Below are positions 39,462 through 46,959 of a stretch of 64,000 bases of DNA, one piece after another; position 1 is the first letter of the stretch, and every line of letters begins with the position of its first letter. Under the pieces are notes generated by a model. The model was given only the letters and a program-made list of their open reading frames with translations, was not told the DNA's origin and searched no databases. The position numbers and the translations under genes were made by a program. This DNA comes from Streptomyces sp. ALI-76-A (GTDB taxonomy: Bacteria > Actinomycetota > Actinomycetes > Streptomycetales > Streptomycetaceae), in NCBI RefSeq assembly GCF_030287445.1, contig NZ_JASVWB010000002.1, positions 1,736,001 to 1,800,000 on the forward strand. Reading direction: 5' to 3'.

Positions 39462-40034
39462 TCAGCGCACGCCCGGGACCGAGACCGTCAGCACCATCCG
39501 CGTCGGGACGTCGCCCTGATTGGCGTACGTGTGCGTGGCGTCGGCCTCGAAGGTGACGCTGGAGCCGGCCGGGACGCGGTACTCCACGCCCTCCACGGTG
39601 AGGGCCAGTTCACCCGCCGTGACATGGGCGATCTCGACCGCGCCCGTCGGGTGCGGGTCGGACCCGCTGCTCTCGCCCGGCATCAGCCGCCAGTCCCACA
39701 TCTCCAGCGGGCCGGGCGCCTCCGCGCCCGCGAGGAGCCGGCTGTAGCTGCCCGCGTCGGTGTGCCACAGCCGCACCACCTGCTCGGGCGGGACGATCCG
39801 CACCTTCGGCCCCTGCTCGTAGTCGAGCAGGGTGGTGATGCTGATGCCGAGCGCGTCACCGATCTTGACGACCGTGCCGATGCTGGGGTTGGTGCGGGCC
39901 TGCTCGATCTGGATGAGCATGCCGCGGCTGACCCCGGCGCGGGCGGCGAGCGCGTCCAGGGTGAAACCCCGCTCGGTGCGCCAGCGCTTGACGTTGCGTG
40001 CCAGGGACTGGGTCAGCAGGTCGAGGTCCGACAC
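39462..40034 (-). CDS. XRE-family regulator with cupin domain
   Basis: 190 residues. HTH_3: LARNVKRWRTERGFTLDALAARAGVSRGMLIQIEQARTNPSIGTVVKIGDALGISITTLL (about 10-68). A cupin_2 barrel follows (PLEMWDWRLMPGESSGSDPHPTGAVEIAHVTAGELALTVEGVEYRVPAGSSVTFEADATHTYAN). In actinobacteria such regulators often sit divergently next to an EamA transporter, exactly the arrangement here, but the transporter is broken. GTG 40034 has GGAGG 8 nt upstream. It is probably an autoregulated repressor that has outlived its target. Confidence 0.92.
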   Translation of the reverse strand: MSDLDLLTQSLARNVKRWRTERGFTLDALAARAGVSRGMLIQIEQARTNPSIGTVVKIGDALGISITTLLDYEQGPKVRIVPPEQVVRLWHTDAGSYSRLLAGAEAPGPLEMWDWRLMPGESSGSDPHPTGAVEIAHVTAGELALTVEGVEYRVPAGSSVTFEADATHTYANQGDVPTRMVLTVSVPGVR

Positions 40035-40094
40035 GTTCCTCCGTCCAGGTTCTCGGGTGCTGGGTCCAGGACTCACTTCCCGGAGTCCAATGCC

Positions 40095-40135
40095 ATGAAC
40101 GACATAGTTCAACTGGCTGCACTATGGTGTGATGC
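40095..40135. promoter_or_regulatory. Divergent promoter/operator of XRE regulator and eamA relic
   Basis: Arms ATAGT (40104-40108) and ACTAT (40121-40125) enclose TCAACTGGCTGC. TATGGT at 40123-40128 suits a -10 for the rightward gene, and the mirrored CATAGT/TATGTC sequence suits the leftward gene. GAAC/GTTC half-sites nearby (GAACGACATAGTTC) add a second dyad. Confidence 0.45.
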
Positions 40136-40171
40136 ACCCGATCGTTCACCGAACTGTACTGCGAGGAGGCT

Positions 40172-40575
40172 GTGACAGCACTCTTCGCCCTGGCCACGGG
40201 CGTGCTGCGGGGGCCGACCGACTTCGGCGGCGGTGCCGACCCGGCGCACCCCGGCGCTGACGGTGGTCGTGGCCTCGCGGCCCGTCGCGGCGGCCGTGCT
40301 CGGCGTGACCGCGCCGGCCCCGGGAGGTTGGAGCGAGGCCGGTCCGCGGCTGCGGTTCGCCTGCGCGGCGGGCCTGGCGGGGCCGGTCGCCCTGTTCTGC
40401 CTCTCCCAGGCGCTCGCGCTCGGCCCGATGGGCATGGTCTCCCCGCTCGCCACCCTGAGCGTGGCCGTCCCGGTGAGCGTGGGCCCGTTCCTCGGCGAGC
40501 GGCCCGGTCCAGTGCAGGTCAGGTCAGGTCAGGTCAGGTCAGGTCAGGTCAGGTCAGGTCAGGTCAGGTCAGGTC
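40172..40575 (+). pseudogene. EamA/DMT transporter pseudogene, frameshifted and truncated
   Basis: Starts with a good ribosome site (GAGGAGG) and GTG: TALFALATGVLRGPTDFGGG. At about 40230 the frame breaks by one base; the continuation TRRTPALTVVVASRPVAAAVLGVTAPAPGGWSEAGPRLRFACAAGLAGPVALFCLSQALALGPMGMVSPLATLSVAVPVSVGPFLGERPGPVQV is in another frame. The product would be a drug/metabolite exporter of the EamA fold, of which about 120 of the usual 280 or more residues remain. It ends in the AGGTC microsatellite; the second EamA half is missing. Extra Pro and Arg replacements in helices indicate relaxed selection. Confidence 0.85.
40516..40575 (+). repeat. Pentanucleotide microsatellite (AGGTC)12
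   Basis: Twelve perfect AGGTC units, preceded by GTGC and followed by AGGGTCGCGG. Unit length 5 means each gain or loss of a unit shifts the frame. It sits where an intact eamA gene would read GTGCAGGTCGCG, so it probably grew by slippage from that site. Perfect identity implies recent expansion. Confidence 0.95.
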
Positions 40576-40848
40576 AGGGTCGCGGCACGCACCGGAGTCC
40601 GGCGAGTGCCTCCTCGCCGGACTTCGCCACATGCCGTCAGCGAGCAGCGGCAATCCGACGGCCGCCGCCGACAGTCGTCCTGCGCGAGATCGGTCCAGCA
40701 GGACTCCGAACCCCCCGATCGCCGGCAGGACCGCCGGGCCGATCATCATGGGCCAGGTCCGCGGCGGTATCCAGGATGTCTGGGCGGACTGGCTGTGGCC
40801 GAAGAGGATCAATGGCGATACGCACGTCGTCGCGGCCACCGAAGCCAC
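40564..40848 (-). pseudogene. Remnant of a small membrane protein gene
   Basis: An open frame reading VASVAATTCVSPLILFGHSQ, then TSWIPPRTWPMMIGPAVLPAIGGFGVLLDRSRAGRLSAAAVGLPLLADGMW, which has at least two plausible hydrophobic helices and normal G+C third positions. It then runs into the AGGTC repeat and stops there. No ribosome site is evident and I do not recognise the family. It is most likely a 3'-truncated gene whose break is the same junction that truncated eamA. It could be a chance reading. Confidence 0.35.
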
Positions 40849-40921
40849 CGCCCAACGTGTCGGATGGCCGCCCGCGACTTGCCCGGACGGCCGACCAGAC
40901 AGGTCACCGGCGGAACACGAT

Positions 40922-41686
40922 CTAGGCGTCGGCGTCCAGTTCGGCGAGCCGGGCCACGCCCTCCTCGGTCAAGTCGGCCAGCGCCAGCAGTTGTTCGGGG
41001 GTGACGCCCGCTGGGATCGGCACCGGTGCCGGGGTCCTCAGCGGCGGCTGCCAGCCGTCGGCGGACGTCCAGCGCCGTACGACCCGCGCCGGCGCGCCCG
41101 CCACCACCGCGTGGTCGGGCACCAGGCCGCGCACCACCGCACCGGCCGCCACCACGACGTTCCGTCCGATCCGCGCCCCCGGCAGGATCACCGCACCGGT
41201 CCCGATCCAGCAGCCCGGCCCGATCTCGACGGGCTCCATCCGCGGCCACTGCTTGCCGATGGGTTCGTGCGGATCGTCGTAGGAGTGGTTCGTGGAGGTG
41301 ACGTAGACGTACGGCCCGAAGTAGCAGTCGCTGCCGATGGTCACCGTCGTGTCCGCGATGACGTGACTGCCGCGGCCCAGGACGACTCCGTCCCCGATGC
41401 GCAGGATCGGGTCCGGCCCGAGGTCGAGGTCGGGCATCAGACCCGCGGTCAGGGTGACCTGTTCGCCGACGATGCAGTGGGCGCCCAGCTGGATCCACGG
41501 CTCGCCGAAGACCGTGCCGAGCGGGAAGGCGAGCCGGGTGCCCCGGCCCAGGGCGCCGAAGCGGAAGCGGCCCGGGTGTTCGGCGGTGACGGAGCCGGTG
41601 CGCTGCACCCAGGCCCACCCGGCGTGCACGGCCCGCTGCACTGCGCGGCGCCGCCATGATGAGAACGTGTTCTTGCGCTTCGGCAC
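40922..41686 (-). CDS. Hexapeptide-repeat acyltransferase
   Basis: 254 residues with a left-handed beta-helix: GRGTRLAFPLGTVFGEPWIQLGAHCIVGEQVTLTAGL, ILRIGDGVVLGRGSHVIADTTVTIGSDCYFGPYVYVTSTNHSYDDPHEPIG (catalytic-type His in NHSYDD), VEIGPGCWIGTGAVILPGARIGRNVVVAAGAVVRGLVPDHAVVAGAPARVV. The layout is that of maltose/galactoside O-acetyltransferase-like enzymes (LbetaH MAT/GAT type) using acetyl-CoA. The Arg-rich N-terminus (PKRKNTFSSWRRRAVQR) may be membrane- or nucleic-acid-proximal. GTG 41686 is the most plausible start. It is divergent from the gamma-carbonic-anhydrase gene, another beta-helix protein. Confidence 0.88.
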   Translation of the reverse strand: MPKRKNTFSSWRRRAVQRAVHAGWAWVQRTGSVTAEHPGRFRFGALGRGTRLAFPLGTVFGEPWIQLGAHCIVGEQVTLTAGLMPDLDLGPDPILRIGDGVVLGRGSHVIADTTVTIGSDCYFGPYVYVTSTNHSYDDPHEPIGKQWPRMEPVEIGPGCWIGTGAVILPGARIGRNVVVAAGAVVRGLVPDHAVVAGAPARVVRRWTSADGWQPPLRTPAPVPIPAGVTPEQLLALADLTEEGVARLAELDADA

Positions 41687-41809
41687 CCGCTCACCGTACT
41701 CAGCGTGACGTGAACCCAAGAGTTCGGGGAGCTGTGATCTTCGCCCCACCGGTGTGGAGCATGATCGAGGCGGCGTACGGTGCGGGGTGTCGACAACAAG
41801 GAGAGGGCC

Positions 41810-42340
41810 ATGGCGCACAAGGCGTTGATCACGGGCATCGGCGGCAAGGAACCGAGGATCCACGAGGAGGCGTTCGTGGCGCCCACGTGCTCCGTGATCG
41901 GGGACGTGACGCTGGAGGCGGGCGCGAGCCTCTGGTACGGCGCGGTGGCACGCGGCGACGTCGAGCGGATCTCCGTCGGCGCGCGGAGCAACATCCAGGA
42001 CAACTGCACGCTGCACGCCGACCCCGGCTTCCCCCTCACCATCGGCGAGCGGGTCTCCGTCGGCCACAACGCCGTCGTCCACGGGGCGACGGTCGGGGAC
42101 GACTGTCTCATCGGGATGGGCGCGACCGTGCTGAACGGGGCGGTGATCGGGGCCGGATCACTGGTCGCCGCGCAGGCGTTGGTCCCGCAGGGGATGCGGG
42201 TGCCCCCGGGCTCACTCGTCGCGGGCGTCCCGGCGAAGGTGAAGCGGGAGCTGACGGAGGAGGAGCGTCAGGGGGTCACGCTGAACGGAACGCTGTACGC
42301 GGACCTGGCCAAGGCGCACAGCGACGTCCACGAGGGCTGA
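41810..42340 (+). CDS. Gamma-class carbonic anhydrase family protein
   Basis: 176-residue left-handed beta-helix trimer subunit. The three zinc His are in place: LHADPGF (DNCTLHAD) and VGHNAVVHG (two His). The opening HEEAFVAPTCSVIGDVTLEAGASLWYGAVARGD and closing LVAAQALVPQGMRVPPGSLVAGVPAKVKREL are standard. Glu62/Glu84 of Methanosarcina Cam lie in a loop that is short here, as in CamH-type proteins, so carbonic anhydrase activity is not assured. ATG 41810 follows AAGGAGAGG. Confidence 0.92.
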   Translation: MAHKALITGIGGKEPRIHEEAFVAPTCSVIGDVTLEAGASLWYGAVARGDVERISVGARSNIQDNCTLHADPGFPLTIGERVSVGHNAVVHGATVGDDCLIGMGATVLNGAVIGAGSLVAAQALVPQGMRVPPGSLVAGVPAKVKRELTEEERQGVTLNGTLYADLAKAHSDVHEG

Positions 42341-42455
42341 GCGCCGGAGGACGGCACGCCCCACCTTCGGGGAAGCGAAGGGGACGGCACGCGAGGGCAC
42401 GCCTCACGTCCGGGAACGGAAGGGACGGCGCGTCTCACGTCCGCGAGGCCGGGTC

Positions 42456-43112
42456 TCAGTCGGCGGCCGGGACGGGTTCCGGCTCGGCTCCGACCGTCTG
42501 CCGCTCGCTCGTCGCCTGCTTAGCCTTGCGCTTGAGCACCAGCATCGACGTCAGCCCCACCAGCACGGCCACCACCAGGCCCAGCCACGAGAACCGCTTC
42601 AGCCACGACTCCGCGACGATCCCGACGTAGTAGATGACCGCGGTCGTGCCGCCCGCCCACAGGATGCCGCCGAACACGTTGGCGATCAGGAACTTCCAGT
42701 ACGGCATCCGCAGCACGCCCGCCAGCGGCCCGGCGAAGATCCGCAGCAGGGCGACGAAGCGGCCGAAGAAGACCGCCCACATGCCCCACTTCTCGAAGGA
42801 CCGCTCGGCCGTGGCGATGTGCCCCTCGCTGAAGTGCTTCGGGAACTTAGCGCCGAGCCAGGCCAGCAGGGGGCGTCCGCCCTTGCGGCCGATGGCGTAG
42901 CCGATGGAGTCGCCGACGATCGCTCCGATGGTGGCGCACACGCCGAGGATCACCGGGTCGATGCCCGCGTGCTGCGAGGACAGCAGCGCCGCGGAGACCA
43001 GGATGATCTCGCCGGGCAACGGGATGCCCAGGCTCTCCAGGCCGATGACGATCCCCACGAGGGCGTAGACGGCTGCCGCGGGCACCGTGTCGAGCCATTC
43101 CTGGACGTGCAA
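42456..43112 (-). CDS. DedA family membrane protein
   Basis: 218 residues, about five membrane segments: AVYALVGIVIGLESLGIPLPGEIILVSAALL, VILGVCATIGAIVGDSIGYAIGRKGG, WAVFFGRFVALLRIFAGPLAGVLRMPYWKFLIANVFGGILWAGGTTAVIYYVGIVA, and LVVAVLVGLTSMLVLKR. The DedA signature E..G.P.PGE and the FGR..P/ALR...AG motif are present. DedA proteins are linked to undecaprenyl-phosphate and phospholipid flipping. The TTG start at 43112 has GGAGG about 8 nt upstream. Another DedA-superfamily (TVP38) gene is at 50853 and uppP at 53599, so undecaprenyl recycling functions recur in the window. Confidence 0.92.
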   Translation of the reverse strand: MHVQEWLDTVPAAAVYALVGIVIGLESLGIPLPGEIILVSAALLSSQHAGIDPVILGVCATIGAIVGDSIGYAIGRKGGRPLLAWLGAKFPKHFSEGHIATAERSFEKWGMWAVFFGRFVALLRIFAGPLAGVLRMPYWKFLIANVFGGILWAGGTTAVIYYVGIVAESWLKRFSWLGLVVAVLVGLTSMLVLKRKAKQATSERQTVGAEPEPVPAAD

Positions 43113-43179
43113 CGCCGGTCCTCCCCAATCGCTTCCCTGTAATCCCGGCATTCCCGGCATACGTCCCTGCCGGACGCAC

Positions 43180-43290
43180 GCCGGGAAGCCTACCGGGTCA
43201 CCGGGAGCCCCAGGCGTCCCACCGGTCACGGCGGCGACCGGCCCGGTACCAGCCAGGCGACCGGTCGGGTACCAGGTGACCGGTCCGGTA
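43180..43290. other. GGTACC-rich spacer
   Basis: Contains three GGTACCAG/GGTACTA motifs in repeats of the form GACCGGTC(C/G)GGTACCAG, the same wording as in the spacer at 14441-14658. It separates two tandem minus-strand genes. No gene. Confidence 0.5.
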
Positions 43291-45204
43291 CTAAGGGAGC
43301 GCGGAGCCGAGCCCGGTGGTGACCGTCCCGGTGACGACCGTTCCGGCGGTCGAGACCGCGACGCCCGCGACGCCGTCCACCAGAGTGCCCACGACGCCGC
43401 CCACGGCGGCGGCCCCCTCGTCCGCCGGGGCCGTCGGCTCGGGAGCGGCGGCGCAGCAGCCGACCTGGGCGACCCGTGTCTCGTACTGCTCCGACGGCCC
43501 CTGCGACTCGGCCGGCGGATGCTGGTAGGCGTCGGGCGTCCCGGAAGCCTCGGGGGACGTGCGCGGAGCGCCGGTCCCGGGCGGCGACGGGGCGGACCCG
43601 GGTGCGTCGGGTTGTGCGGGCGAGCCCTCCGGTGCGCCGGCGCCGGGCGGCACGTCGCTCCGCGGGGACCCGGGCCGGTCGCTCGCGGATTCCAGCACCC
43701 ACCGCTGTCCGGCGGTTCCGTCGCGTTCGGCGACGACCACGGTCCGGCCCGGCCCGGGCGCGACGAGCAGCCCGCCACCGCGGCGCAGCAGCAGTTCGCC
43801 CCGCACGGTGAGGTCGTAGCGCACCTCACCGGCGTGCACCAGGCAGTCGGCCAGGACGACGGTGTCCTCGTCGGCGTCGGCATCGAGGCAGCGGGTGGGA
43901 TCCGCGACGGACCGCAGCAACCCGTCGTTCTGGTACGACCACTGCTGGGAGCGGGCCGACGAGCATGCCGCCAGGACGGTCGCGGTGCCGTCCGCGGTCC
44001 GGCCGTCCCGCAGGTCGAGGCAGAGGCCGGCGACCGGGTTGCGGAGCCTGCCGTGCCCGACCGCGGCGGGATGTCCGACGGAGGCGGCGGACGGGGAGGT
44101 GGTGCCGGGCGAGCCGCCCGGGGACCCCGGAGAGACGGAACGGCCGCTCACCGCCCCCCAGGTGGCGCCGGGCTCGGGGACACCGCCCTCGTCGGACCAG
44201 CTCCGGGCGGCGAGCACCGTGGCCAGCAGGGCGAGGGAGGTGAGGCCCGCGCCGACGAGCACGGTCCGGGTGTGCCTGCGGGCCGGGGCGAGTGAGCCCG
44301 CCGAAGCCGGACGGTGCCGCCCGCCGATCCTCGGCCGCACGGCCGGGCGCACGAGGGAACGTGCGGACCGCGCCGTCGCGGACCCGCCCCGGCCGGGCCG
44401 CGAGTCGAGATAGCGGCGGGCGCCCCAGCCGAGCACGGTCTCGGCGAGCAGTACGTCCAGGCCGTCGTCGAAATGGCCGAGTTGCTCGGCGGCGTGCCGG
44501 CAGTAGCGGCATGCCGCCAGATGCCGTCGGACGTCGGGCAGCAGGGTTCCGCCACGACGCATGGGGACTTCCAGGAGACGGTTGTAGAAGCGGCATTCCC
44601 GGGTGGGCGCGAGTTCCCGGTGGGCCCGCGCGCATCCCGCCCGGAATTGTTCGCGCGCCTGCTCCAGCGCGGCCGACGCCCTGGCCGTGTCCACTCCGAG
44701 CAGACCGGCCGGAACGGTTATGGGTTCGGCTTCGACCTCCGTGTGCCAGAGCAGGCATTGGGAAGCTCCCGGAAGAGACGCGAATGCGCGCTCGGCGAGC
44801 TGCCGCCTTTCGGGGGTGACCGACCTGGCCGCACGCAGACCGCGACCGCCGGTCGTTTTGCGGAGTTCCGGCAGGACGGCGGATATCCGGTCGTCCGCGG
44901 CCCACTCCTTCACCGTCTCCCGTACCGCCCCGAGGAGTTGGGGCCGTACGGCACCTCCGCCGGCCCGGCCGAGCACGCGGTGGAACGCGGCGGCGGTCAC
45001 GGTGAACGCCGCGTCCTGCGACGAGGCCAGGCAGATCACCGCGTAGTCGTAGGCCGCCCGCCAGTGCCGGGCCATCAGCAGTCCTACGGCGTGACCGTCC
45101 GGCGTGCTCCCGCCCAGCCGGGCGACGAGTTCGCGGTCCGACTGCCCGGGACTCGATCCGGGACGGGGCGCGTACGGGGGACGGGGTGGGTACGGGGATT
45201 GCAC
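43291..45204 (-). CDS. Membrane protein: sigma-like N-terminus, zinc-finger, TM segment and ricin-type lectin
   Basis: 637 residues. After a Pro-rich start (QSPYPPRPPYAPRPG) comes a helical block SDRELVARLGGSTPDGHAVGLLMARHWRAAYDYAVICLASSQDAAFTVTAAAFHRVLGRAG that resembles ECF sigma region 2. A zinc-binding HxxxCxxC (HLAACRYC, about residue 226) of the anti-sigma type follows, then one TM helix (VLVGAGLTSLALLATVLAA, about 312-330), and outside a ricin B-type beta-trefoil (VAGLCLDLRDGRTADGTATVLAACSSARSQQWSYQNDG, about 386-505) with a disordered Pro/Ser/Gly tail. An intracellular sensor or signalling part is thus tied to an external carbohydrate-binding domain. GTG 45204 has GGAAGG upstream; ATG 45237 is the alternative. 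Confidence 0.82.
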   Translation of the reverse strand: MQSPYPPRPPYAPRPGSSPGQSDRELVARLGGSTPDGHAVGLLMARHWRAAYDYAVICLASSQDAAFTVTAAAFHRVLGRAGGGAVRPQLLGAVRETVKEWAADDRISAVLPELRKTTGGRGLRAARSVTPERRQLAERAFASLPGASQCLLWHTEVEAEPITVPAGLLGVDTARASAALEQAREQFRAGCARAHRELAPTRECRFYNRLLEVPMRRGGTLLPDVRRHLAACRYCRHAAEQLGHFDDGLDVLLAETVLGWGARRYLDSRPGRGGSATARSARSLVRPAVRPRIGGRHRPASAGSLAPARRHTRTVLVGAGLTSLALLATVLAARSWSDEGGVPEPGATWGAVSGRSVSPGSPGGSPGTTSPSAASVGHPAAVGHGRLRNPVAGLCLDLRDGRTADGTATVLAACSSARSQQWSYQNDGLLRSVADPTRCLDADADEDTVVLADCLVHAGEVRYDLTVRGELLLRRGGGLLVAPGPGRTVVVAERDGTAGQRWVLESASDRPGSPRSDVPPGAGAPEGSPAQPDAPGSAPSPPGTGAPRTSPEASGTPDAYQHPPAESQGPSEQYETRVAQVGCCAAAPEPTAPADEGAAAVGGVVGTLVDGVAGVAVSTAGTVVTGTVTTGLGSALP

Positions 45205-45566
45205 TGGACCATTTCCTTCCAATCCGCCGGACGGCATGCCCTCTGCGTGTCCGTAGGAAAGCAGGTGCCTGATTGGTGCGTACCTACGCCACGTCAGGCG
45301 CGGGTCGGTTATGGAGCGGTCGGCTGGGGGCCGCTTACTTTCGCACAATTGATGCACAGGAAACAAGAAGTTCGACTGTCCACTGTTCAAAACGGAGACA
45401 CTTCAGAAAAGTTACCGCCGGTATCCGCACCCGCATTCGAAAAATTCCGGAGTCCGCACATCAAGTTGTGTACGACCCAGTCCCGTTGGCACACGAAATC
45501 TCCAAGTTCCGGGCCGGCGCCCCAGCGCACTCTGAGGTTTTCTCCGGAGGCGCTGTCGTCCTCGCT
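45205..45566. other. Lower-GC upstream region of the ricin gene
   Basis: Visibly less G+C-rich than the rest of the window (stretches such as AAAACGGAGACACTTCAGAAAAG and GAAAAATTCC). It must contain the promoter of the ricin/zinc-finger gene. No convincing gene; a minus-strand frame continuing from the galU relic stays open to 45389 but has no known motif. Confidence 0.45.
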
Positions 45567-45960
45567 GGCGTCGCTCAGCTGGATCTCGCCGCCACGGCCG
45601 GCCGGGGTGCGCTCCAGCGCGTCGAAGGCCTCGGGTCGCGCACCGCCCGACCACCGCGTACACGCTCGGCGCGGCTGGGGTGACGGTCTCTCGACGAGAC
45701 CGGTGACGCGGACGGCGCCGTACCGCGTCGCCCTTCGCGGCGAGCGCCTGCTCCAGTTCGCCGCGGGCGGCCCGGTTCACGGGGCCGCCTTCGGCGGGCT
45801 GCGCCACGGCACCGGCGGCACGGCGGACCATCTGCGCACGATGGTGCGGCCGGCCTGCGACCGCCCGGATTTCGGCCTCGCGTTCGTCGCCCGGCTCAAG
45901 GAGTTCGTCACCCGCCCGGAGCGCGACGGGACCGCCGGCCACCGCCGGATCACGGCCTGA
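45567..45960. pseudogene. galU-like pseudogene with an internal inversion
   Basis: Fragments of UTP-glucose-1-phosphate uridylyltransferase lie on both strands. Plus strand, about 45763-45960: GGPVHGAAFGGLRHGTGG.ADHLRTMVRPACDRPDFGLAFVARLKEF, the GalU C-terminus (compare GGPVHGVVFRGRRYDTG.). Minus strand, about 45779-45567 in N-to-C order: ELEQALAAKGD, VRVTGLVERP, PSVYAVVGR and PEAFDALERTPAGRGGEIQLSDA, in three frames and with about 115 residues missing between the first two. The middle of the gene has therefore been inverted relative to its end, and the N-terminal nucleotidyltransferase motif is lost. CGGTCTC-TCGAC-GAGACCG lies inside at 45684-45702. Confidence 0.75.
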
Positions 45961-46343
45961 CGTGACGGCGCGAACCCCGGCGGCAGCGGGAGGCCGGGGC
46001 CGGGAGGCCACGAACGGAAGGCCGGGGGCGGGAAGCCGGGGCCGGGAGACCGGGAGCGGGGAGCGGGGAGCGGCATCGGCGACCGCCGGTCTGCGGGCTT
46101 CGAGGCCCAGGGAGTTCCGCGGCCCGCCACTCCGGACGCCATCCGGCCGGCCGCGCCTCGCCGTCGATCGGCGCGCGGCCCCGGGGCCATGACGCCATGA
46201 CGGTCAGGGGCGAGCGGCGGAGCAGGGGGTGCGGGTCGGCGCACGTTCGTACGTTGCTCCGGCGGCGTACGGCCCGGTCGCCGTACCCGACCGCGGTCGG
46301 CATACGGCCCGGTCGGCCGGAGCGGTGTCCGGCCGGCTGCCGC
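45961..46343. other. 383-nt gene-free spacer with short G-rich repeats
   Basis: 45980-46075 repeats GGCCGGGGCCGGGAG and GGGAGCGG motifs. The rest is ordinary G+C-rich sequence before the convergent thioesterase gene. No gene, RNA or promoter is recognised. Confidence 0.45.
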
Positions 46344-46796
46344 TCAGCCGTTGGGGCGGAGGGTCCACACGACGGTCATCTCCCCGGCCACCGCCCCGTC
46401 CTCCCGCTGGATGGCCACGGTCACCGGGAACTCCGGCCGCTTGCCCTCGTCGAGCTCGGCGACGATCTCGGCGGCGGGGCGCCCGAGCGTCGCGGTGGCC
46501 GTGACCGGCCCCAGAGCGATCTTCTTGAACGCGATCTCGGCGGTCACCGGAAGCGGTACGGCACGCGAGAGCTGGTCCCCGAAGGCGGCCAGCACGATCG
46601 CGCCGCTGGCCGACTCCCCCAGCGTGAACATCGCCCCGGCGTGCGGCCCGCCCACGTGATTGCGGTACTCGCCCTGGTCCGGAAGGGCCAGCACGGCCTT
46701 CTCCGGCGTGGTCTCCAGATACTCCAGGTTCAGGGTCCGAACCATCGGCACCGTGGCGGCGAGCAACTCGCCGATCGACATCTGGTCTGTGCTCAT
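46344..46796 (-). CDS. Hotdog-fold thioesterase-like protein (DUF4442/PaaI type)
   Basis: 150 residues. The hotdog core is LNLEYLETTPEKAVLALPDQGEYRNHVGGPHAGAMFTLGESASGAIVLAAFGD, where the segment NHVGGPHAGAMFTLGE aligns with the PaaI active-site helix (N..G..HGG....L.D), with H-A-G in place of H-G-G. Then FKKIALGPVTATATLGRPAAEIVAELDEGKRPEFPVTVAIQREDGAVAGEMTVVWTLRP. It likely acts on acyl-CoA; the substrate is unknown. The start is unclear: ATG 46796 (MSTDQMSIGELL) is chosen; ATG 46814 (MGNLPLM) and ATG 46781 are possible. No Shine-Dalgarno site is strong. Confidence 0.85.
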   Translation of the reverse strand: MSTDQMSIGELLAATVPMVRTLNLEYLETTPEKAVLALPDQGEYRNHVGGPHAGAMFTLGESASGAIVLAAFGDQLSRAVPLPVTAEIAFKKIALGPVTATATLGRPAAEIVAELDEGKRPEFPVTVAIQREDGAVAGEMTVVWTLRPNG

Positions 46797-46945
46797 GAGG
46801 GGCAGGTTACCCATGAGTAGCATCATCTGACCAGGCCTGTCGGACGACGGCCGTATCGCTGCGGCCCGGTGGTGACCGTCGGCGGGCGGGGATTTTGCTA
46901 CGTCCCTGACAAGGGGCAGTGACCGAATCGTGTCCCTGGCGGCAC

Positions 46946-46951
46946 TAGGGT
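46946..46951 (+). promoter_or_regulatory. -10 hexamer of a leaderless transcript
   Basis: TAGGGT 8 nt before the ATG at 46960; no ribosome-binding site in between. The same hexamer and spacing serve the MocR gene. Confidence 0.45.
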
Positions 46952-46959
46952 GGCTGCCC

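Noticed and set aside
43316..45046. Genes on the plus strand opposite the ricin/zinc-finger gene
   Set aside because: Ser/Arg-rich shadow frames; the minus-strand frame has recognisable domains.
45313..45960. Intact plus-strand gene ending in the GalU C-terminus
   Set aside because: The middle GalU motifs are on the other strand, so the long frame is a relic and not a working gene.
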